Below, in pieces: positions 55,641 through 64,000 of a DNA stretch of 64,000 nucleotides (position 1 is the stretch's first letter; each line of letters opens with the position of its first letter). This DNA comes from Tetracentron sinense (taxonomy: Eukaryota; Streptophyta; Magnoliopsida; Trochodendrales; Trochodendraceae). Below the pieces are notes generated by a model, which saw only the letters and a list, made by a program, of their open reading frames with translations, was not told where the DNA came from and did no database searches. The stretch is from assembly GCA_015143295.1 (NCBI GenBank), contig CM026574.1, forward strand, positions 12,836,938 through 12,900,937, written 5' to 3'. A program made the position numbers and the translations under genes.

Positions 55641-56831
55641 TTATTTATATTAAATAATGAGTTGTGGTAGCTCTACTCTTAGGCACTCCCTACTCTCAAC
55701 CAAAAAATAAGCGCACGTCCTTACTTTTAACCAAAATCGACACTTGTCCTTGCTTTCAACTAAAAATCAACACATGGCCTTGCTTTTACAGGTGTTCGTT
55801 TTTAGTCAGGAGTATGAAAGGTGTGATAGTAGGGCAACCATACGAAAAACAACATTACAAATAAAATGATTTGCATAGCAACCACACCAAATAAACTAAA
55901 ACAAAGAGGGCACATACCTATCAATTTCTTGAGCCATCTTATTAACACTTCTCGTCCCCCTTTAAGTATCTGCCTCTTGACTAAGAACCTCAATAGACAT
56001 TATGAAGCATCTCATTCGATATAGTTCCATCACCTTCAGATCAAGCAAATACTAATAACTATAAACAACTACATTCATAAACTGCATCATATGCCGCTAA
56101 GAAATACGAACACAAATTTCTTTTCCAAACGCCCTCAATTCTTGCAACATATTTGCATCGCCTTATTATCTTTGATAACAACAATTTTTAGAGTAAAGCA
56201 CACATGAGAACATGCGTCAGAGCTCACACATAGTATGCACAACATGTGGGTATAAATAAACTGAAAATATTAGCCATGCAAGTAAGATACATGTAATTAT
56301 CAAAATAAAGTAAGATACATGTAGGATCTGGATTTAAGACACTCCTCAGATCCAAAGAAGAATATAGATTTATTGAAGATGTGGATGAAGAATGGAGATG
56401 TTATTAAGATGCCTGAAACACTCAATGGCTGAGGTGCCCATGAATGGTGGTACTCTTTGTGATAGTGATGTCATCTATAAAGTATGGTACGCCCCCTTTC
56501 CGTCATGTCTCTCTCTTTCTTCCTCAAACTCCCCCTCATATGAAATAATGGTGGGCACATTAGGGAAGACGATCTGTAAATCATAAACGAAAAAACCTAA
56601 ATCAGGTCAATGATCTTTGGTATTTCAACTCCCCAATACATCTCGGAGAAAAAAGTGAGATATGCGAATGATGTGATGATCGATCACATGAAGAGGGGAA
56701 GAGGGTTTGTTTATTTGAAGAGCCGGATACCTTTTCAAAGGCTTTCTAACCCGTATGACCGTATCTCTCCAATGAAACGCTTGGAGAGAGGAGAGAAATT
56801 TAGAGGCGCTAAGATACGTGTTGGTGTATGT
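55641..56831. other. Unassigned stretch
   Basis: Several short open frames occur (for example 56392-56586 and 56610-56939). None resembles a family I know, and no promoter or splice pattern supports a gene. Confidence 0.4.
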
Positions 56832-57014
56832 TGGTCTGGAAAGAGATCGGATGGGCAACAGCGTTGGCTGTTGCGCTGTTGCCCGGTTGTGTCTACCAAA
56901 ACATGGGGTCATCTTTGTTGTTTGGGCCTACCCTATTGAATGTAGGCCATGTTTTTTCAGACACAACCGGGGCAACAGCTAGCGCTGTTGCCCAGCCGAA
57001 CTCGTCTGAAAACC
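56832..57014. mobile_element. Short fold-back MITE with GGGCAACAGCG arms
   Basis: TGGTCTGGAAAGAGATCGG and GGGCAACAGCG on the left are mirrored by CGCTGTTGCCC and GAACTCGTCTGAAAACCA on the right. A second inner pair is CCGGTTGTGTCT/GACACAACCGG. No coding capacity. The target duplication is not clear. Confidence 0.65.
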
Positions 57015-57284
57015 AAGTGATGCTTGGGGAATGAGGGAAACAAAGAATGACGTGGCATCATGATCGGAAAGAAGAGAAAATAAAAGCGTCTAAGATGGAC
57101 ACGTAAGCAAGGTAAAAACGGATACGTAGCTGCCCTGTTGTAGCCCTTTCGTCCACATAATCTATTAACTAATTCCTACTAATTAAAACTAGACCTTTGG
57201 TTAATTAAAACTGGACGTTTGGTGGTTCCGGGAGGGTTTTTAGGAGCTTGGTTAAGGAGACTTAAAAGGAGCCAAATCATCTCT

Positions 57285-57645
57285 GGTGATAACCGGCAAA
57301 TCCGGTTATCACCCTTAGAGGTCGCCACGAGTCTCCTTTGACACCCCTTAACTGTGGGTAAGGTTCACCCACCCCTAGGGTTCACTCACCCATTTTTGGG
57401 TATTTTTTGTTAAATATTAATTCTTTTTTTTAAAATTAAAAAACTGTTTTTAATATTAAAAAAACACAAAAAACAGTTATTTAATTTTAAAAAAATAATT
57501 AATATTTAAAAAAAAAACCAAAAATAGGTGAGTGAACCCTAGGGGTGGGTGAACCTTACCCACGGTTAAGGGGTGTCAAAGGAGATACATGGCGACCTCT
57601 AGGGGTGATAACCGGAATTGCCAAATCCGGTTATCACCGTAGAGG
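57285..57645. mobile_element. Fold-back MITE, relative of the kinase-intron copy
   Basis: It shares GGTGATAACCGG, CAAATCCGGTTATCACC, AGAGGTCGCCACG and GGGTTCACTCACCC with the copy at 28095-28445 and has the same mirrored layout around an AT-rich core. Confidence 0.85.
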
Positions 57646-57674
57646 ATTTGACTCCAACTTAAAACTCTCTTACG

Positions 57675-57795
57675 GGACGCAACTCTTCAGTTTTGGGGGG
57701 TATTGGGTGGGGACGCAACTATTAGATTTTTAGAGGGTTTTGGTTGGGATGCAACTCTTTGTTTTTTAAGACTATTTTTGGGATGCAACTCTTCG
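57675..57795. repeat. Degenerate tandem repeat, about 35-bp unit
   Basis: GGGACGCAACTCTT or GGGATGCAACTCTT recurs four times, each followed by a T/G-rich stretch. Confidence 0.75.
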
Positions 57796-60700
57796 TTCTC
57801 ATTTACCAAAAAAAAAAAAAAATCTATCATAAAATTACCCATTCATGAAGGAACATGTCCCTCCAAAGCATTGCAACCCTTTACAGGTTCGCAATCCCAC
57901 TCAAACATTGCAACTGTTATGAATCATCTCCTCTTTCAACTTTCTAAACACATACTATATAAACCTACAAAAAACACTTTCTCAAAATTGTGACACAACA
58001 TGGACTTTTCACTCCTTCAATCCCTGGGTCACCACCACAATAAGAAATTCTCCACATGAGACACGTTGTGGGGTTGGTTTTATCTCTGTTGTCACAGGTT
58101 TTTGAGTTATCACAGAAGAAAAGTTCTACATTAGGGGCTATTGTTCTCTTGTTCGATCAAATAACTCCATCTTCCTCTGACGCTATAGTTATCTCCGCCT
58201 TTGTTGTTGATGTTGTTTCTCTTACCATCAACAGGTGAGGACTATATTCGAGTATTCTTTACGTTTTTATCTTATTGATAAATATTAAAATGTGTAAATT
58301 AATTTGTGTGTTATCATTCACAGTACAATTACGAATTTGAAAACAGATTTTTTTGGTTATGGTTTTTTTTTTGCTACTATGTACATGGTTTCAAGATTTA
58401 TTATATGTTGCAGACCTAATACAATCATTGGAAGAGCCTTTGTGGGGGTCGTGATTGCATGAATTGGATTTTAGTTTCAGTTTTCTTTCTTCTCTCGATT
58501 GTATCTTAGAAATGGTTGATTTCGCAATATTTAGTATCTAATCTGCTCATATTTCCATTACAGTCTTTCCTTCACCCCATCTCACCACTAAATCACTATT
58601 CAAGCACTTCATTCTTTTTGTGAATGCCTCTCTTTATAGTTTGTATGTATGGAGAGAGAAGGACAGTCATGAGATTTTAACGGCAACCCCAAAGGTGTTT
58701 GCATGCATACAGGTCATTTTGTTTTCTATAAAAAATAACGTTGTGGGATTTTACATGGGTGGCTCATGATGGTTTGATGGTAGTCGATTATTTAAATCAG
58801 GGCAACATGTGCGCCGCATTTTGACCTTTGGTTTTTAGACAAATCGATCCCCTTATTTGAGTTCTCTTTCCCTGCACATAACTGGAACCTGGGGTGTATT
58901 ATGAGAGTGAGATACCTTTGGAAGAGATATAACTGATATAAGAGGGGGCTGCTTTTGTAGAAAACAAAGATTAGGACACTGTTCGTGAAGACTAAGAGAG
59001 TGGTGCGATGCAAAAGGTCCTCGACTCCGCCAATCCACAAGGGTAGAGAATAGATACAGTGTATACAGTGGGTCGGAGAGAGATCTCAAGTCTTTGAATC
59101 CATTTATTTATATATGTATAGGGTATCTAACTCGTTTCTTCCAATGGAACCTCTGATCCTGCATCTATTGAGTCCTCAATTGCTGCATTTCCACTCAGTT
59201 ACGAAGCATCAAGTTAAGCTATTTTTCGCTCCCAGAGCTAGTTGAAGAAGACTTGACCTATTCGGGAATCTCTGGATCTATGCTTATTTTTAACTCTCCG
59301 AAGCATAGAAATAGTAACCGTTTGACAGAATATTGGACAAATTTAGTAAAAATGTGATATGTTAAAGTGTACGCAATAGGTTCTAGGATACGGAATTGGA
59401 ATGGGATAGTTGTGTAGCTATACGAGTGCCTAGAGAGTATATAAAAGATAGGGATGTGGTGTGATACTGTGGTGTGTGGCGGTGCACCATCACCCTTTGA
59501 TTCGGTACAAATGAAATATACCAATATTGATAGACCTCAACTCCCTTAGTTTGACTAGGGTGTAAGGTGGGCAAAAATATATATGCTCAATAAAATAATA
59601 AAATGATTCGGTTCATAAGCCGATTTGTTTTGTGACTCGAGTGTAGGATGGATAAACCACAATATCAATAACGTCACCTATTTGGGTGATTCTTTTTTTT
59701 CTTTTTTTTTTTGGTGAAAATGTAATCACGTAAATAACACACTCTAAACTCACACGTGTACTGTATGGAATGATTATTCTTAAATTAAAACAATTGCCTT
59801 TGGCGCCTAAAAGTAACAAAGTCAAATGATTCGGTTCGTAACTCGATTTGTTTTTGTGGGTATACACCCTTATGCCACCCTCAAGAAGGCGGAGCTAGAA
59901 ATTTTTCCTTGGGGAGCCGAACTACATATATCAAGAAAAGTAATAGGACTTGAGTGTGGGGCCTTGGAGGTTTGGGGGCGTAGCCCCCAAGATTTTTATT
60001 ATTTTTTGACTAAGGGGTGGTCATAAAATTTGTTAATGTTGCATTCCAGAAAGGGGCTCAGTAACAAGAAAACGTGAAAAACATGGGCCGGTCTTCATTG
60101 GTTCATACCTATTTTTTAATACATACTAATTGTCACTTAGGGTTTACCCATTTAACCTTGGTTTTTAGAAAAAAAAAATTTTTAAGTTGGTTAAGCTTAA
60201 CCATGGTTAAAGGAGATGAAATGGGAAGGCAATATATATATATATTACAATATTTTTTGGGGGGCACTATATACAAAATTTATGTATTATTTAGTTTTTT
60301 TATAATTTATACCTACCTCATATTAAAATTTCAAAAAATCCCTCGCCCCCCTGGCTGCCCATGGCCACCTTAGCGGTTACCTTATGTTTGATGTGTGTGC
60401 TTAGATTATCTCTCTAACCAAAAAAAAAAATTAATAACATAAATTATATTTAAGTGCCTAAAATATTGATATGTTTCTTTTCTTTTCTTTATTTTTTAGG
60501 CCAACTCTGAACATGAGCCAATTTTCATCCCATCCATGCACATGTTTGTGAAGATTTCAGAGAGTATTGTTAGATGGATATTGAAGTCATGTTCCAAAAC
60601 TTTCAACACCCAAAACAAGTTGAGCAGTTGGCTTTATTATAGGATTTCGGCCTCACTGTTGTAAGGTTCTTATGCTACTACTATTACTTGAGAGATGGGG

Positions 60701-60831
60701 AGAGAGTCTCCTAGATGATAAAGGGAACATATTGGGGAGACAACCAAAAGGGAAAATGAATAAATCCAATGTAATCTTACAAATATCTGTCATGCCTGGT
60801 ATTAATCGATTCTTGAGTTGCTTTGAAATAT
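57796..60831. other. Unassigned region with one exon-like piece
   Basis: At 58056-58234 an ATG-led frame of 60 codons ends at a good donor (CAACAG then GTGAGG), which may be a gene fragment of unknown identity. At 59601-59635 and 59824-59858 a 35-bp direct repeat (ATGATTCGGTTC...CGATTTGTTTT) occurs. Nothing else could be assigned. Confidence 0.4.
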
Positions 60832-63800
60832 AGATTATGAAAGTTGAAAAAAGATTCCAAGAGATTAGAAGAGTGGTATTTTTTCCATTTCTCATCCATC
60901 TGGCTCGCTTACTACACGCAATGCTGTGTATGCTCTTCCTTATTCAAATTTATCTTTTCATTAATGAATTGTATTTAAGTTTCAGTTCTTTTTTTTATTT
61001 ACTCACTGTCGCATTGGATTGTGGTTCTCTTCATCCATTTATTCATGCGTTGTCATAACTATTTTTACTTTGTATTAGTATGTAATTAGATTCTGAAAGT
61101 TGAAAAAGGTTGAAAGAGAATAGAGAGCTATTCTCTCCAAAGTGGCATTGCTTTTGTTTATCCATCCCGTCTCGCTTATTACACGTACTTCTTTTATTTA
61201 CCAGGCAATTCTCTTTTTTTACTATACTTGGTACGTGTTACTACTATTCAACAATTTACATCAATTAGGATCATCTTTCCCGTACATTGCATGGGGTATT
61301 TACTAGTATATATATATATATAGAGAGAGAGAACTGAGGTTCATAAATTAGTGACTTTTTTATTATTCCATACACCCCGCCCCTTATGCCAACGGTGGGG
61401 TGTGGCCTCTCTGTTGAGGGAGGATTGGGGATCCAATCCCCCCGTCCCAAATTCCCAAACTAATCACTAACCGTACTAACGTTGGTAAATGATATCCTAA
61501 GAAAAAAAAATTTACCTTGCAAAAAAAAAGGAAATTTTTTTTTTTTTAAATTTCATTATAACTAATTGAAATTTAACTACTGTTTTGTACAATACAATTG
61601 TTTATTTAATCCAAATTGTCCATAAAAAGGCTGTCAAGGACCGACTTGGATTTGGATCAATCCGATTTGGATCCAAGTAAACATATGCATGCCCCAATTC
61701 AATTTGAGAGTTGTCGAATCTAAATACAGGTTTCTATCTTTTAACAACTCTAAGATCCAGATCCAGATTCGGATGTGAGTCAGACTGATTATAATTAATT
61801 AATAAGAGCAAATGACATATATATATATATATATATAAAGTAGTATTCCAATGAGCCATGCTGAGCAGTCCCTTATAACGTGACATGTGGTGGGTTGCTC
61901 TAAAATTCAACCGTTAGATATCAAGACGGATCTACCAAGAGACACATGGAAAAAAAATAATCTTGATCAGACACTTATAGACCATCCGAGTGGAGATGGG
62001 AAGATTAGCTATTTCTCTACCCTCAATGCTGATAAATTAGGATCTAATTGAACGGTCTAAACATGTCCAATCAGACTGATTTTTTGAGACATGTCTCCTA
62101 ATGGACCCACCTCAACATCCAACTGTTGGATTTAAAAATAAATTCATATCTTATATTTCTAAAGGGATGACTCATTAAAAGCTTTAATGAGCATTGCTCA
62201 TTAGTATCGTTCCCTATATATATATATACCCCCATGCGATGCACGGGAGTACAAAAGAAAAATAAAAAGGTAATAATTAAAAAAAAGTTGAGATAAACGT
62301 GACAGAACACTCTTGGAAAATCTTAGAAAAAGTTGTGTCCTTTCAGAGAAAAAGAAAAGAATAAATGAGATACTTGAGAGAAAATTTAGGAAGAAATCAT
62401 TAGAGGTTTTTTTGAGATCAAAGAATGGGAATTTCATTTCGGGCAATTGAGCCTTCTCAAACTGCTTCTTTTTAAGAACCAAAAATATTTGTGCCAGAAT
62501 AACAGATGCCAAGAAGAAAAAAAGGCCTTGGACATGCAATGGATCTTGAAGTACTACTTCTGCATCTCCCTGACCAAATCCACCCACATTGGGATTACTA
62601 GTACAGTAGGAATATATGTGACAAATGAAAATGAGAAGACTTAATAGGTGGGGATAGAGAGAAAAACGTAGGGAGAGGGACGCGTATGTACACACCGTTT
62701 ATACATGAGAGAAGAAAATGAGGAGACTTAATAGGTGGGGATAGAGAGAGAAAAGTGGGGGGAGAGATACGTCTCTATACATCCTTATCCGTGTGAGAAA
62801 ATAGAGGAACCATAATCCTTTAAAATCTCTTAAATAGTTTTTGAATTGAGAGGGAGAGGTGTGTGAGTGAAATAGTTAACGGTTAAGGTTAAAGAAGGAT
62901 TCCATGTGGCATCCTCAAAACATAACTCAATGGGTTCATGGGATTGGATATTGGAGAACAATGAGAGGGGGTTAGGTGGCACATGTGAGCACGGGATTTC
63001 ACCCCCTAAAAAAAATCTCACGAGGATTTGTTAAGTGTTTAGAGTCGCCACCTATTCATTCAGAAGGAATAAGTTCCCCTACATGTTGGATAAGGTCTTT
63101 GGTCTCCGTTCAGAGATTAGGGTAAAAGGTTCGGTTAAGTTTGGGGAAGGGGTTAGGCACCCCGACACTTCCACTTTTAGTGGTTCCCTACTTACTAAGT
63201 TTAAGCCAAATTAAACTTCAAAATTAATCAAATGTCAAAGTGTTTAAGTTAATACTAAGTTATGAAAGAAAAACTAACTAGGGTCGAACCCGTGTTAGAT
63301 TGCCAACATACTCACACAGGGATGAGATCAGACCGAGCGTAGTTCTAGCACGTGAACCCGTGCTAAGGCTAGGGGGGTGAGTGTGTGCACCAAGGGTGGC
63401 TAGTGGGCCTAATCCAATTATTAGGGTTTGCTTGACCGAAGTTGGTCAATGTGCAAGGTATGGGCCCCATAGGCCAAGGGGTAGTCCAGTAGATTAGGGT
63501 TTGGGCCCGGTAGGCCAAGGATGAAGCCCGGAGGTTAAGGGGTGTGTTAACCTAGGGTTAGATTTTCTAACTGGGGTTAAAAGATGGTTAACCATGGTTA
63601 GGGGTGCTAACCATGGTTAAAAAGTCCAAGATTTTCATTTTTTGGTCTTTTATATTTTTCTGATTTTTTTTGGGATTTTTCCAAATTTTTGTTGGGTTAA
63701 GAAGTGCTTAACCTTGGTTAAAGTTAAACGGGAGCCATTTTAACCATGGTTAAGGGTCAAAGTTAGTTAGAAATGGGCCCAAAAGATGTGGCCGGGTTTA

Positions 63801-64000
63801 GAATGGCCTCCTATCAGGTCTGAGCCCTGTACAAAGCCCGAGATTAAAAATTCAAAAAGTGGAGGTAATTGGATTACCTACATTACAGTGAATTTTTAAC
63901 CTGAGTTTGTAAGGGTTTAACTGGGGTTAGGGATCACCCCTAGGTAAAGTAACAACACGTACAGAAGGCCTAAAGTACAGGCAAGAGAAAGGGCCTGGTC
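60832..64000 (+). repeat. Block C: duplicate of 47666-50830
   Basis: The match to block B begins at TAGATTATGAAAGTTG and continues to the window end at an almost constant offset of about 13,166 bases. It includes the Helitron 3' end (CTAG 61303-61306), a TA/GA run, SINE-like piece 61371-61455, an AT run near 61817, the MITE (about 61845-62210), the minus Helitron (about 62225-62983) and the LTR-like insert from 62984. The first 220 bases differ at only one position, while the LTR part differs more. Confidence 0.85.
62984..64000. repeat. LTR-like element, partial (runs off the window)
   Basis: It starts TGTGAGCACGGGATTTC after GGCACA and is collinear with 49817-50830. Whether it is a solo LTR or the 5' LTR of a full element cannot be told from here. 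Confidence 0.65.

Noticed and set aside
57703-58238. Possible host gene near 58 kb
   Set aside because: One exon-like frame with a donor is not enough. No second exon or known domain was found.

Overview
The window looks like nuclear DNA of a flowering plant. It is AT-rich, genes have GT-AG introns, and most of the sequence is plant transposable elements nested in one another. The one intact host gene belongs to a plant-specific receptor-kinase family. The species cannot be fixed from the sequence. No bacterial, organellar or CRISPR features were seen.

Layout. 1-560: tail of a Copia polyprotein and the start of its LTR. 759-18254: a complete, minus-oriented CACTA (En/Spm-type) DNA transposon of 17,496 bp, with CACTACAAAATTAA inverted ends and a 3-bp ATG target duplication. 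It carries a two-gene transposase module (TNPD at 13958-10234 and a Transposase_24/TNPA-like gene at 9899-8412), a GC-rich 5' control-like zone near 17.7-17.9 kb, and a 3' cargo zone at about 2.4-7.5 kb. The cargo holds fragments of a ketoacyl-CoA synthase, a CCDC97-like gene, a probable plastid-targeted gene and LINE elements, separated by perfect short hairpins and shared filler pieces. 18255-25200: gene-free, with a hAT-type MITE (8-bp TSD), a MULE-like element (9-bp TSD), fold-back repeats and SINE-like pieces.

25282-28930: an apparently intact LRR receptor-like kinase of the MIK2-like group, with two exons. Its intron holds a fold-back MITE whose relative lies at 57.3 kb. 29150-29594: the 5' leader and first codons of a second CACTA transposase, cut by a degenerate Copia retrotransposon (29595-38128) whose gag-pol is broken by stops, frameshifts and active-site losses and whose 3' LTR has an 850-bp internal deletion.

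38132-64000: a Helitron-rich region. A composite block occurs three times: A at 38132-42889, B at 45406-53842, and C from 60832 to the window end. Each block has a plus-strand Helitron end, a SINE-like piece, a fold-back element and a minus-strand Helitron. Blocks B and C also share a long LTR-like insertion in the minus-strand Helitron. Blocks A and B carry exon-like pieces of an unrecognised host gene. Several nested insertions can be resolved to the base by comparing copies. Apart from the receptor kinase, no gene here looks able to give a normal product, although the CACTA genes are each only one or two changes from open.
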